Shown here in pieces: positions 23,401 to 32,682 of a DNA stretch of 64,000 nt (its first letter is position 1; the number at the start of each line of letters is the position of its first letter). Source of the stretch: UBA1723 sp045629285 (GTDB taxonomy: Bacteria; Bacteroidota; Bacteroidia; Bacteroidales; Paludibacteraceae); NCBI GenBank assembly GCA_045629285.1, contig JAZQQY010000052.1, forward strand, positions 124,001 through 188,000, in the 5' to 3' direction. The position numbers were made by a program, and so were the translations under genes. The notes below the pieces were generated by a model. The model saw only the letters and a program-made list of their open reading frames with translations, made no database searches and was not told where the DNA came from.

Positions 23401-24261
23401 TTAGTAAGTCAAGATTTCAAGACCATCCTCTCTCATTACAAAAGTGTGTTCCCACTGTGCTGACGGAAGAAGGTCTGCTGTACGTACTGTCCAACCGTCT
23501 TTCTTGTCGAATGTGACATTGCGTACACCCATGTTGATCATAGGCTCGATTGTGAACACCATACCTGGTACAAGAAGCATTCCTGACATCTTCTTTCCGT
23601 AGTGGCAGACTTCTGGTTCTGTGTGGAATTTCAAACCTACACCGTGGCCACACAACTCTCTTACCACTGAATATCCGTTAGCTTTGGCATGCTTCTCTAT
23701 TGCGTTACCGAAATCACCTACGAAAGTGAAAGGCTTGCAGATATCTATAGCCAAATCAAGACACTCCTTAGCTACGTCGACAAGACGCTTCTTCTCTGGA
23801 GTTGTCTCTCCGATGATGAACATACGAGAAGCATCTGCGTAGTAACCGTCAAGAATTGTAGTGCAATCCACATTGACGATATCTCCCTCCTTCAAAACCT
23901 CTGTAGTGCTTGGAATACCGTGGCAAACAACCTCGTTTCTTGATACACAAACGCTCTTAGGGAAACCTTCGTAGTTCAAACATGCTGGAATACCACCGTG
24001 ATCGTATGTGTACTGCATTACGATATCGTCGATCTGTTGTGTTGTCATGCCAGCTTTGATCTCTGCTGCTACTGCGTCAAGCACACCTGTGTTTACGACA
24101 CCACTTCTGCGGATTCCCTCGATCTGCTCCTCGTTAAGAACCAACTCATTCTTTGGACACAAGAAACCACGATTCTGGAAATTCAAAATCTTACGGTCGA
24201 ACTCTGTAGGCTCAACACCTTTAGGAACTTTCCAGTTTATTGTCTTTCTACCAAAAATCAT
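23401..24261 (-). CDS. map: Methionine aminopeptidase, type I
   Basis: A 286-residue metallo-enzyme that removes the initiator methionine. Metal-ligand motifs are present: NVDCT and YYADASR (two Asp), GHGVG (His), TIEPMI (Glu) and WEHT (Glu); substrate-site His is in CHGIPS. A 35-residue N-terminal extension with FLCPKNE is typical of Bacteroidota type I enzymes. It stands alone between repeat-rich gaps. Confidence 0.96.
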   Translation of the reverse strand: MIFGRKTINWKVPKGVEPTEFDRKILNFQNRGFLCPKNELVLNEEQIEGIRRSGVVNTGVLDAVAAEIKAGMTTQQIDDIVMQYTYDHGGIPACLNYEGFPKSVCVSRNEVVCHGIPSTTEVLKEGDIVNVDCTTILDGYYADASRMFIIGETTPEKKRLVDVAKECLDLAIDICKPFTFVGDFGNAIEKHAKANGYSVVRELCGHGVGLKFHTEPEVCHYGKKMSGMLLVPGMVFTIEPMINMGVRNVTFDKKDGWTVRTADLLPSAQWEHTFVMREDGLEILTY

Positions 24262-24287
24262 CTCTTTATCCTATTTATTTTTCTTTT

Positions 24288-24373
24288 GAACACGAATTGC
24301 CACGAAAATTCTTCATGAATAGTCGGTGAAGCGTGTATACGAATAAATTATAGCATTCCGCGCATTCGTGTTT
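24288..24373. repeat. Intergenic inverted repeat with CACGAAT motifs
   Basis: AACACGAAT near 24288 is the reverse complement of ATTCGTGTT near 24365. The left arm continues as GCCACGAA. This looks like a degraded dispersed intergenic element rather than a gene. Confidence 0.4.
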
Positions 24374-24406
24374 TGACAAAAACATTATTTGCTATTAAAC
24401 AAATAG

Positions 24407-24468
24407 AGAGACGCGTTGTTGCGCGTCTCTGCATTTATATTTTTGTAAAGACGTAGCGCGCTACGTCT
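24407..24468. repeat. Two adjacent AGACG-family hairpins
   Basis: First: AGAGACGCG/CGCGTCTCT (24407-24430) with a 6-base loop. Second: a perfect 20-base palindrome AGACGTAGCG/CGCTACGTCT (24449-24468). Both lie just downstream of the minus-strand gene that ends at 24493 and probably terminate it. Confidence 0.75.
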
Positions 24469-24492
24469 CTACGTTGGGTGACCCCTATCAGA

Positions 24493-25698
24493 TTACAACT
24501 CCAAATCGCCGTTTAGAACCTCGAACCAAGGAAGACCCTGCTTGTTCAACTGCTCCATGAATGGATCTGGATCAAACTCCTCGACGTTCCAAACTCCGGC
24601 TCTCTTCCACTTGCCAGTCAAGAACATCATACCACCGATCATTGCTGGCACACCAGTTGTGTAGCTTACACCCTGCATTCCAGTCTCTAGGTATGCATCG
24701 TGGTGGCTGCAGTTGTTGTATACGTAGTATGTCAACTCCTTGCCATCCTTACCTGTACCCTTGATACGGCAACCGATTGAAGTCTCGCCCTCGTAGTTCT
24801 CACCCAAATCCTTTGGATTAGGAAGAACTGCCTTCAAGAACTGCAATGGAACGATCTTGACACCGTTGTACTCGACCTCGTCGATTCTAGCCATACCGAT
24901 GTTCTGAATCACACGCAAGTGAGTTAGATACTCCTGACCGAAAGTCATCCAGAAACGTGCACGCTTGATAGTAGGGTAGTTCTTAACCAACGACTCCAAC
25001 TCTTCGTGGTACATCAAGTATGACTCCTTTGGTCCGATGTTAGGATATGTTAGTGGCTTGTGGATCTCTAGAGCTCCTGTCTCAACCCACTTCCCATCCT
25101 GGTAGTAACGACCCTTCTGAGTGATCTCACGGATGTTGATTTCAGGGTTGAAGTTTGTAGCGAATGCCTTGTGGTGATTGCCTGCATTACAGTCTACGAT
25201 ATCAAGATATTGCATCTCGTTGAAGTGATGCTTTGCAGCGTATGCAGTATATACACCAGACACGCCTGGGTCGAAACCGCAACCTAGTATTGCAGTCAAA
25301 CCAGCGTCCTCGAATCTCTTCTTATAAGCCCACTGCCAGCTGTACTCGAAATGAGCCTCGTCTTTCGGCTCGTAGTTGGCTGTGTCAAGATAGTTGACTC
25401 CACAGATCAAGCAGGCATCCATGATAGCCAAATCCTGATAAGGAAGAGCAACGTTGATAACCAATTCCGGATTGTGGCGCTTGAATAGTGCTACAATCTC
25501 ATCCACATTGTCAGCATCGACGCTATCCGTCTCAAACTGCACTCCATACTTCGCTTTAAGCGTGCTAGCCAATGCATCGCACTTTGATTTTGTGCGGCTT
25601 GCAAGAGTTACGCTTTCAAAAACTGAAATGTTTTGCGCTACTTTGTGAGCAACAACTGTGCCGACTCCGCCGACACCAATGATGACAACTTTTGACAT
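24493..25698 (-). CDS. Carboxynorspermidine synthase (saccharopine dehydrogenase family)
   Basis: A 401-residue NAD(P)-dependent reductase: Rossmann start MSKVVIIGVGGVGTVVAHK, then family motifs CGVNYLDTANYEPKDE, GCGFDPGVSGVYTAYA and DCNAGNHHKAFATN. These match the carboxynorspermidine/carboxyspermidine dehydrogenases that join putrescine or diaminopropane to aspartate semialdehyde, the route to spermidine in many gut Bacteroidota. The matching decarboxylase is not in this window. A TACATTTG -7 element lies at 25759-25752, with an inverted repeat in the leader (25727-25740). A plain saccharopine dehydrogenase role is less likely given these motifs. Confidence 0.87.
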   Translation of the reverse strand: MSKVVIIGVGGVGTVVAHKVAQNISVFESVTLASRTKSKCDALASTLKAKYGVQFETDSVDADNVDEIVALFKRHNPELVINVALPYQDLAIMDACLICGVNYLDTANYEPKDEAHFEYSWQWAYKKRFEDAGLTAILGCGFDPGVSGVYTAYAAKHHFNEMQYLDIVDCNAGNHHKAFATNFNPEINIREITQKGRYYQDGKWVETGALEIHKPLTYPNIGPKESYLMYHEELESLVKNYPTIKRARFWMTFGQEYLTHLRVIQNIGMARIDEVEYNGVKIVPLQFLKAVLPNPKDLGENYEGETSIGCRIKGTGKDGKELTYYVYNNCSHHDAYLETGMQGVSYTTGVPAMIGGMMFLTGKWKRAGVWNVEEFDPDPFMEQLNKQGLPWFEVLNGDLEL

Positions 25699-25726
25699 TA
25701 TCGTTTGTGTTTAATTGTTTATACTG

Positions 25727-25759
25727 CTCACCGAGGTGAGTATTATAAGTGCAAATGTA
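25727..25759 (-). promoter_or_regulatory. Promoter and leader inverted repeat of the carboxynorspermidine synthase gene
   Basis: Minus strand TACATTTG (25759-25752) followed by the tight inverted repeat CTCACC/GGTGAG (25727-25740) at or just after the expected transcription start. Confidence 0.45.
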
Positions 25760-25783
25760 TTTTTTTTAGAAATCCACTACAAA

Positions 25784-26332
25784 TTATATGGCAAATTTTT
25801 CTGGGTATTTTGCAGTAACATCTCTGTAAAATTCCTTAATGGCTGTCATATCTGCTTCCGCGTCGTCTGTAGGGTAGAATATTTCCTTCAGTCCAGCCTC
25901 TTTTTTCTTGTAGTCGAAGTAGACGATGATAATCGGAATGTTGGCTTTCTTTGCTATATAATAGAATCCGCGTTTCCAGTTTGAATTAGCACTGCGTGTT
26001 CCTTCTGGAGTGATTGCCAAATGGAAGTGGTCTGTATTGTTGCATGCTTCCACGATCTGGTCGACTGTCGATACCTTCTTACTCCTGTCGACAGGAATTC
26101 CACCTACTGCCTTAAAGAATAGGTTGAATGGAAACGCAAACCAATCTTTTTTGATCATGAACTTTTTGTCTTTGCCTCCGATTGCCGGATATGCGAACAG
26201 ACCGACAAAGAAATCCCAGTTGCTTGTGTGCGGTGCAATGCAGAACACACATTTCTCAGGAATTTTCACTTGGTTTACCACTTTCCACCCGAACAAACCT
26301 AGTACGGCCTTACCGAATTTCTCTCTGAACAT
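25784..26332 (-). CDS. Lysophospholipid acyltransferase family protein (PlsC-like)
   Basis: A 182-residue short acyltransferase. The catalytic HX4D box is HTSNWD (about 35-40) and the acceptor-site motif is PEGTRS (about 111-116). The size is near that of short 1-acylglycerol-3-phosphate acyltransferase relatives of Bacteroidota; the acyl acceptor is not certain. A TACCTTTG element at 26365-26358 lies about 26 bases before the ATG. Monocistronic. Confidence 0.88.
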   Translation of the reverse strand: MFREKFGKAVLGLFGWKVVNQVKIPEKCVFCIAPHTSNWDFFVGLFAYPAIGGKDKKFMIKKDWFAFPFNLFFKAVGGIPVDRSKKVSTVDQIVEACNNTDHFHLAITPEGTRSANSNWKRGFYYIAKKANIPIIIVYFDYKKKEAGLKEIFYPTDDAEADMTAIKEFYRDVTAKYPEKFAI

Positions 26333-26357
26333 GCTTTGTTTATTTGTCTTTTAGTCG

Positions 26358-26365
26358 CAAAGGTA
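26358..26365 (-). promoter_or_regulatory. -7 element of the acyltransferase gene
   Basis: Minus strand TACCTTTG, an exact TAnnTTTG match. Confidence 0.5.
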
Positions 26366-26528
26366 CTCTTTTTATCTTTATAAATGCGAAATTCTAAATT
26401 TGAAATGAGAAATATGGAGATATTTTGGAATTAAAGATGGAAAATTCAATAGATTTGTCAAGTCTTTTCATGGGTTAATTGAATATTTTCTTTGAATTTT
26501 AACTTTAGTTGAAAAATAAAAATGCGAT

Positions 26529-26586
26529 TTTGTCGGCATAATCTTTGTGTTTGTCGGTAAAATAGTCTATTTTTGTCGGTAAAATA
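26529..26586. promoter_or_regulatory. Three direct repeats before the GH9 gene: candidate operator
   Basis: TTTGTCGG occurs at 26529, 26550 and 26572, spaced 21 and 22 bases (two helical turns). The last two copies extend to TTTGTCGGTAAAATA. The third copy ends about 11 bases before the start codon. A ribosome-binding-like AAAGGAG follows. The adjacent hybrid two-component regulator (28584-32474) is the natural candidate to bind here. Confidence 0.6.
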
Positions 26587-26597
26587 AACAAAAGGAG

Positions 26598-28367
26598 ATG
26601 AAGAAGTATAAGAATTTTGTATGTGCCGGATTTGCATTGTTGTTGTCTATCGCAGGATGTGAGGCAAAGAAGGTTGCAAAGAATGAGGCGAAAATTCACG
26701 TTTCTCAGTTAGGTTATACACCCAATTCTGATAAGAAAGCAATGATAGTTCCTGATGGAATTGTCGACTCTTTTTATTTGTGCGACGCTGCATCTGGTAA
26801 GGTTTGCTACCGTGGTAAACTGACTCCTAAAAAATATTGGGATCTAAGTGGAGAAGAATTGCAGTGGGCTGATTTCTCTACATATAAAACATCAGGAGAA
26901 TATTACATAAGTGTAGGCGACAAGAGGTCCTACAAATTCACGATCTCTCCAAAAGCTTACGATGATTTGACTCTTTGGGCACACAAGACTTTCTACTTGT
27001 GGCGATGTGGCGTCGACTGTACAGAGGAGTTCTCCAATTTTCACGGTCAAAGCTATGCTCATAAGGCAGGTCATCCGGATGTGAATGTCATTGTTCATCC
27101 GTCTGCTGAAAGTGCAGGAAGAAAGACTGGCTCGAGTGTAAAATCTCCAGGCGGCTGGTATGATGCAGGCGACTATGGAAAGTATACTGTCAATTCAGCG
27201 ATTTCGTTGGAGTCGATGCTTATGGGATACGAGGTTTTCCCTAAGTTCTACAATAATTTCGACATGGAGATTCCGGAGAGTGTCAACAATACTCCGGATG
27301 TCCTTGATGAGGCTATGTACAATCTTAAGTGGATGCTCACAATGATCGATACTGTCGACGGTTGTGTCGCTCATAAGGTTACGACTAAGAGATTTGTCTC
27401 TATGGTGTTGCCGGAGAAGACAGATGCTCAACGTTATTTGATCGGTAAGAGCACAGCAACAAACTATGGCTTTGCTGCAATCATGGCTAAGGCTGCCCGT
27501 CTTTACAAGAATAATCCTGATTATCCGGATTTTTCAGAAAAGGCGATGCGTTATGCTAAGCAGGCTTATGAGTGGGCTGAGAAGACTCCTAGAACGGTAT
27601 TCCATAATCCGGATTCTATCGTGACTGGCTCGTATTCGGCAAGATTCCCTGAACAGTTCAAGTTCTGGGCTGACGTTGAATTCTATCTTTCTACTGGCGA
27701 TGAAAAATACGTTGACTTGGCTGCAATCGACACTTTCAAGTACGATGTGCCTACTTGGCAGGTGCCTGCATCTTTTGCTTTGATGTCGTTGATAACAGGA
27801 GTTGACAAGAACATGGTGAAAAATAAAGAGCTTAAGGCTAAGACTGAGTATCACTTCAATAAGCTTGCTACTTTGCTTTACGATCGTATGGAGACAAGTG
27901 TCGGACGTTTGCCTCTGTCCAAACTGGAGTGGGGAAGCAACGGATGTATGTCTAATGCAGGAAGCATTCTTCTTCTTCAGTATAAGCATACCGGCGACGT
28001 TAGGTATTTGAAAGCGGCTCAGGATATCACAACTTATATTATCGGACGTAACGCAACAGGTTATTGTTTTGTGACTGGTTTCGGAGAAAAGTCGCCAATG
28101 TTCATCCACGATCGTCGAAGCACAGGTGACGGAATCGCTGTTCCTGTCCCAGGTTTGCTTGCCGGTGGCCCTACTCTTGATGCGATCAGAGATTGTGATA
28201 CATACGTCTACAAGTATGATCATCCGAAGAGCGAATATCCGACTCGTGAATTTTCTGCAAGAGCTTACAACGATGAAATATGTAGCTACTCTACTAATGA
28301 GGTCGCCATCAACTGGGGCGCTCCATTCATGATGCTTTTGGCTGGAATCAATGAAGCGAATAAATAG
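26598..28367 (+). CDS. Glycoside hydrolase family 9 lipoprotein (endoglucanase-type)
   Basis: A 589-residue lipoprotein: lipobox SIAGC with Cys21; CelD-type N-terminal Ig-like domain (about 32-118, with IHVSQLGYTPNSDKKA); GH9 (alpha/alpha)6 catalytic domain (about 122-585). The catalytic Asp pair is in WYDAGDYGKY (D189, D192) and the acid Glu568 is in STNEVAINW. GH9 enzymes cut beta-1,4-glucans by inversion; activity on cellulose, mixed-linkage glucan or xyloglucan fragments cannot be told apart here. Anchoring by lipid suggests action at the cell envelope. It stands before a hybrid two-component system gene with no SusC/SusD pair nearby. Confidence 0.92.
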   Translation: MKKYKNFVCAGFALLLSIAGCEAKKVAKNEAKIHVSQLGYTPNSDKKAMIVPDGIVDSFYLCDAASGKVCYRGKLTPKKYWDLSGEELQWADFSTYKTSGEYYISVGDKRSYKFTISPKAYDDLTLWAHKTFYLWRCGVDCTEEFSNFHGQSYAHKAGHPDVNVIVHPSAESAGRKTGSSVKSPGGWYDAGDYGKYTVNSAISLESMLMGYEVFPKFYNNFDMEIPESVNNTPDVLDEAMYNLKWMLTMIDTVDGCVAHKVTTKRFVSMVLPEKTDAQRYLIGKSTATNYGFAAIMAKAARLYKNNPDYPDFSEKAMRYAKQAYEWAEKTPRTVFHNPDSIVTGSYSARFPEQFKFWADVEFYLSTGDEKYVDLAAIDTFKYDVPTWQVPASFALMSLITGVDKNMVKNKELKAKTEYHFNKLATLLYDRMETSVGRLPLSKLEWGSNGCMSNAGSILLLQYKHTGDVRYLKAAQDITTYIIGRNATGYCFVTGFGEKSPMFIHDRRSTGDGIAVPVPGLLAGGPTLDAIRDCDTYVYKYDHPKSEYPTREFSARAYNDEICSYSTNEVAINWGAPFMMLLAGINEANK

Positions 28368-28434
28368 CTAGTTACTAACTAAAAAACGATTCTTCATTAT
28401 CTTTAATAAAGTGTTTCTATAATCGTTATAGTGT

Positions 28435-28475
28435 AGAGCCTGTCTTACTTCATTGTAAGATGGACTCTTTTTTAT
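28435..28475 (+). terminator. Terminator of the GH9 gene
   Basis: Hairpin built from AGAGCC..GTCTTAC and GTAAGAT..GGACTCT, then six T and ATTG. It separates GH9 from the regulator gene. Confidence 0.75.
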
Positions 28476-28583
28476 TGTTGACAACTTCTGTTTTTTTTAT
28501 GATTTATTAACATTCGTTTTTATTATTTATTGAAAAATCATAAATTCGTTGCGTCTAATACTAATGATTTTTTGGGAGAGAAT

Positions 28584-31500
28584 ATGAAAAAGTTTGCGTC
28601 TTTACTAACTTTTATCTTTGCGTGTGCTGTGTCTGCATACGCGAACGGTGTGGAGTTTGCCCACTTCTCTCATTTTTCTACTGACGACGGAATGATGACC
28701 AATAAATCTGAGTCGATCACCCAAGACGACAGAGGCTTTATTTGGATTGCGACAGAATTTGGACTTGACCGTTTTGACGGAAGCAATTTCCGCCATTTTT
28801 CAAAAGACAACTATCCCGAAATACCAAGAGATAATTTCTTGTTCGTATCTCATATCGGCAATGGCAAGATTGTGGCAGGTGGTATGAACGGTCTGCTTGT
28901 CAAATATGATCCGTCTGATGACAGGGTGAAAAATATGATGCCGGCAGATTTCGACAGAACCTACTATAAGACTACTCATGGAGCTTTTGTCGACGGTGAT
29001 GAAACGGTCTATGCTTTCACAAATGGTGGTTTGTATCTGTATGATAAAGAGAAAGATGAATTCACTAACGATCATCCTGCCTATAATGCATTGACCGGAG
29101 CGTTCATGCGTTCGTTTTATGTCGACCAATCGCGCAACTACTGGACTGGATTGGTGGGCGGTGTACGTGTCTACGGAAGAAACGGCGGAATGCTTATGGA
29201 ATATAAGAGCGAAGGTTTTGAAATGGAAGTCAATTCCCTTTGTCCGCTCAACAACGGTGAGATCGCAGCATCTACTTTCTCGAATCAGTTGTGGATTTTC
29301 CGTGATTATGTCACTCAACCGCGAATCATTAAGTTGCCATTCAGCAATACAACCAGGGTCATTCAGGATAGAAGAGGAAGATGTTGGTTTTCTTCGGATG
29401 GTGATGGACTTTGGTATACTGACAATATCGAGGCGGAAAAACCTGAATTTGTGAATCTTCGTCCATACGAGAACAATGGTGAGACGATGAAGAAACTCTA
29501 TACTGTTATGGAAGATTTCAATGGCGACATTTGGGTCTCTACACAGAATAGCGGTATCTGGTGCTATCATAGCCAGCAGGTACGTGGAATCGCATTCTCG
29601 TCCGAGCAAGGTTTCTCCAACCATGTATGTTCGGATTTTACCGAGGATTTGGATGGCAATTTGATTGTCGCTACAGATGGTTCCGGTGTTTTTAAGAAGA
29701 CAGACAATACATTCAGACAGTATAAGGTGGGATGTAATAATGTGTTGGGAATTGATTGCGACAAGAATGGAAACATGCTGCTTGCCACTTGGGGTGACGG
29801 ATTGCAGTCGCTCAACCTTAACACTGGAGTCGCAAATCCTGTAAAGATGGATGGGTTCACTCCTATCAACAATGTCTTCAGTATCTGTCAGATGGAGAAC
29901 GGTGAAAAGTATTGCGGTTCGGCTGGTGATGGACTTTATGTGACTGATCAGAATGGCACATGGAGAAAGAGAATTCTTGCTGACGATTCGTTGGCTAAGA
30001 TGCCTAACAAGTGGATCTATAAAATCATTGAGAAGAAAGGAATCCGTTGGATCTTGACTACCAATACAATCTGGAGAGTCGAAAATGGTGTGTTCAAGGC
30101 AATGATGGAGGATTTGGCTACGATCAAGTCGGTATGTCCGCTTTCTTTGTATGATATTGATTGTGATGAACACTGTAATCTGTATGTCGGAACAAATGAA
30201 GGGGTTATGAGAATCGCTTCCGACGGTTCAGAAGTGACTAAGATCACTGCTATCGATTCTTGTGAATTCCGTGTCGTATGTTCGGACGGAAAGGGCAAAA
30301 TCTGGTTCGGTGGATTGGGAAAGGTGTTGTGGTATGATCCAATCAAAAATACATCCGGTTCGTTGCCTGGATATTATGGAAACATGTCGAAGTATCTGTT
30401 CTATTCCAGATCTGGATATTTGTCTAAAGATGGTCATGTATATATGGGTACGAACACAGGATATCTATGTTTTGCGCCTAATGAGATTCAGGTTACAAAG
30501 AGTATCAAGTATATGGATTTCTCTACGTTCTATATGTCGCAGAAAAAGCAATATACTCTTCATAATGTCAGTGATTTGACTTTGAAGCACAACCAGACAG
30601 ATATTGCGATTGATATCGATTTGGTCGACTATTCACAGACAGGTGCCGCTGCATTGCGTTACCGTTTGAAGGGATTGAACGACGATTGGAAGGAGATGGG
30701 CAAGAGCCGTAGAATCTCATTCAACTATATCCCGGAAGGAGATTACCTGTTGGAGGTTGAGGCTCAATCCACAACTTCGTTTACTTCGGTACAGAAACTG
30801 ACTATGCCGTTGAAGGTATTGCCGCCTTGGTGGAAGGCATGGTGGTGCTATTTGCTTGAGGTGTTGTTGGTGTTGGGTATCATCTTCATTGTTTACCGTA
30901 CTAAGATGCGTCAACAGGAGGCTCAGAAGCGAGAGTTGCGTAAGAAGGTTGACGAGCGTACCGAGGAGTTGAACGTGGCTTTGAAGGAGAAGGATAGATT
31001 GATTTCTGTCATTGCCCACGACTTGAGAAATCCGATGTTCGGTATTGTAGCATCGTTGGATTCCGTATTGTCGCAAGAGATGGTTAACATCAAGAAGAGT
31101 TCACTTGTGGATATCAGAAATGCAGCGTCTACATTGCAGGGTGAGATGCAGAAATTGTTGGCGTGGGCTCAGTCTAGCACAAGCCAGTTTGCTGTACGTT
31201 TGTCTGATGTTGACTTGAAGCAATCGGTTGAGAATGAGATTCGTCTGCTTAACGAATTGTTTGCGGCTAAAAATATTGAGGTTGTCACTAATGTAGACTA
31301 TTCGTATTGCGCTAAGGCAGATATCCGTCAGCTTGAGGTGGTAGTGAGAAACTTGCTCAACAATGCGATCAAATTCACTAATGAAGGAGGAAAGATCACC
31401 GTCGACGGAAGTGAGTTGCAGAACGAGTTGCTGTTGAAGATTTCCGATAACGGTGTCGGTATGACTGCGGCTCAATTGCAGAATCTGCTTTCTTCGGCAA

Positions 31501-32474
31501 AACATGAGTCGACAGAGGGTACTACAGGAGAGAAGGGTACTGGACTAGGATTTTCTCTTGTTCAGGAGTATATGAAGCAGATGAATGGTAAGATTTCCGT
31601 TGACAGTAAAGAAGGTGCAGGTACTTCTATCAGTCTATATTTCAAGAAAGCATCATCTAAAGTCAACAATAAGATTGTTTCGGAAGAGACTACGACAGAG
31701 TCAACTTATTCTCCTCAAGATGATTCCGCTTTAAGGGAGAGTGTTGTGCTTGTCACTGACGACGACGAGATGGTGTTGAATAGTATTGTTGCGATGCTTG
31801 AACCGTATGCGACAGTACTTACCGCTAAGGATGGTTCGGCTGCGTTGACTATGGCAAAGAATGAGCAACCGGATGTGATAGTCAGCGACGTGGAGATGCC
31901 GATCATGGACGGATTCACATTGAATAAATCGTTGCAGGCATCACAGGAGACAAGTCATATTCCTTTGTTGTTTGTGTCTGCACGTACGGAGGATGAGATG
32001 CGTTTGGAGGGACTTGGCACGGGTGCTATCGATTACATTACAAAGCCATTCAGCCAGAAAGAGTTGTTGCTGAAACTGCAGAGTATCATCAACGTCAAGC
32101 GCAACACACAGAACAGAATACTTTCTACTATCGTTGAGTCTGACTCAATGGAAAAATCGGATGAGATGGATCCATTCTTGAAGCGTGTGATTAAGGTGGT
32201 TGAAGAGAATTATTCCGACTCTGATTTCAGCATCGAGGTGTTGGCTAGAGAGTCTGCTGTCAGCCAATCTACGTTGACTCGAAAGGTGAAGGTTTTGACG
32301 GGCAAAACACCGCTTGAAATCATCACAGACTATCGTTTGAACATGGCGCATTCATTGCTGACTACAGAACGTATTTCTGTGGCTGATGTGGCATATAGAG
32401 TGGGATTCTCTGATCCTGCATATTTCACAAGAAAGTATAAACAGTTCTTTGGACGAGTGCCGTCGCAGAGATAA
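28584..32474 (+). CDS. Hybrid two-component system sensor/regulator (HTCS)
   Basis: A 1,296-residue one-protein signalling system. Parts: signal peptide (MKKFASLLTFIFACAVSAYA); a periplasmic sensor of two-component-regulator propeller repeats (about 25-690); a Y_Y_Y domain (about 690-745); one membrane span (about 752-775); HisKA with the phospho-His in IAHDLRNP (about 811); HATPase (NLLNNAIKFTN, DNGVGM, GTGLGFSLV); receiver with the phospho-Asp in IVSDVEMPIMDG (about 1101); AraC-type DNA-binding domain (about 1218 to the end, VGFSDPAYFTRKYKQFFG). The start at 28584 follows a GGGAGAG and begins the signal peptide; an upstream in-frame ATG at 28530 would add 18 polar residues. In Bacteroides such proteins sense oligosaccharides and switch on adjacent enzyme genes, so the likely target is the GH9 gene. 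Confidence 0.95.
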   Translation: MKKFASLLTFIFACAVSAYANGVEFAHFSHFSTDDGMMTNKSESITQDDRGFIWIATEFGLDRFDGSNFRHFSKDNYPEIPRDNFLFVSHIGNGKIVAGGMNGLLVKYDPSDDRVKNMMPADFDRTYYKTTHGAFVDGDETVYAFTNGGLYLYDKEKDEFTNDHPAYNALTGAFMRSFYVDQSRNYWTGLVGGVRVYGRNGGMLMEYKSEGFEMEVNSLCPLNNGEIAASTFSNQLWIFRDYVTQPRIIKLPFSNTTRVIQDRRGRCWFSSDGDGLWYTDNIEAEKPEFVNLRPYENNGETMKKLYTVMEDFNGDIWVSTQNSGIWCYHSQQVRGIAFSSEQGFSNHVCSDFTEDLDGNLIVATDGSGVFKKTDNTFRQYKVGCNNVLGIDCDKNGNMLLATWGDGLQSLNLNTGVANPVKMDGFTPINNVFSICQMENGEKYCGSAGDGLYVTDQNGTWRKRILADDSLAKMPNKWIYKIIEKKGIRWILTTNTIWRVENGVFKAMMEDLATIKSVCPLSLYDIDCDEHCNLYVGTNEGVMRIASDGSEVTKITAIDSCEFRVVCSDGKGKIWFGGLGKVLWYDPIKNTSGSLPGYYGNMSKYLFYSRSGYLSKDGHVYMGTNTGYLCFAPNEIQVTKSIKYMDFSTFYMSQKKQYTLHNVSDLTLKHNQTDIAIDIDLVDYSQTGAAALRYRLKGLNDDWKEMGKSRRISFNYIPEGDYLLEVEAQSTTSFTSVQKLTMPLKVLPPWWKAWWCYLLEVLLVLGIIFIVYRTKMRQQEAQKRELRKKVDERTEELNVALKEKDRLISVIAHDLRNPMFGIVASLDSVLSQEMVNIKKSSLVDIRNAASTLQGEMQKLLAWAQSSTSQFAVRLSDVDLKQSVENEIRLLNELFAAKNIEVVTNVDYSYCAKADIRQLEVVVRNLLNNAIKFTNEGGKITVDGSELQNELLLKISDNGVGMTAAQLQNLLSSAKHESTEGTTGEKGTGLGFSLVQEYMKQMNGKISVDSKEGAGTSISLYFKKASSKVNNKIVSEETTTESTYSPQDDSALRESVVLVTDDDEMVLNSIVAMLEPYATVLTAKDGSAALTMAKNEQPDVIVSDVEMPIMDGFTLNKSLQASQETSHIPLLFVSARTEDEMRLEGLGTGAIDYITKPFSQKELLLKLQSIINVKRNTQNRILSTIVESDSMEKSDEMDPFLKRVIKVVEENYSDSDFSIEVLARESAVSQSTLTRKVKVLTGKTPLEIITDYRLNMAHSLLTTERISVADVAYRVGFSDPAYFTRKYKQFFGRVPSQR

Positions 32475-32506
32475 AGTATAATTAGTAATGCATAATTAAA
32501 TTTTGT

Positions 32507-32538
32507 AGAGACGTTGCGTCAGCACGTCTCTTTTTTTG
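32507..32538 (+). terminator. Terminator of the HTCS gene
   Basis: AGAGACGTTGC pairs with GCACGTCTCT (one bulged T), loop of four, then seven T. Member of the AGACG hairpin family. Confidence 0.85.
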
Positions 32539-32669
32539 TCCACAACCGTAGGAATGTTTTTGCCACGTCTGATTGTAATATCAAGAAAGTTGGATGTAAA
32601 ACTATGAATGTGTTCCCGAAACTACCATCTCTTTTCGCATAATTCTTATTTCCAATGAGCTATGAAAGC

Positions 32670-32677
32670 TATCTTTG
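32670..32677 (+). promoter_or_regulatory. -7 element of an orphan transcript
   Basis: TATCTTTG, an exact TAnnTTTG match, in a gap with no coding sequence. No clear TTTG is seen at the -33 position. Confidence 0.45.
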
Positions 32678-32682
32678 TATCA

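Noticed and set aside
28800..30173. A 457-codon open frame antisense to the HTCS gene
   Set aside because: It lies wholly opposite a well-supported coding sequence, has low-complexity Ser/Ile/His-rich content, no recognisable domain and no promoter. It is a shadow of codon bias in the sense gene.
26598..32474. A full polysaccharide utilisation locus
   Set aside because: There are no SusC or SusD homologs; only a GH9 enzyme and an HTCS regulator are present.
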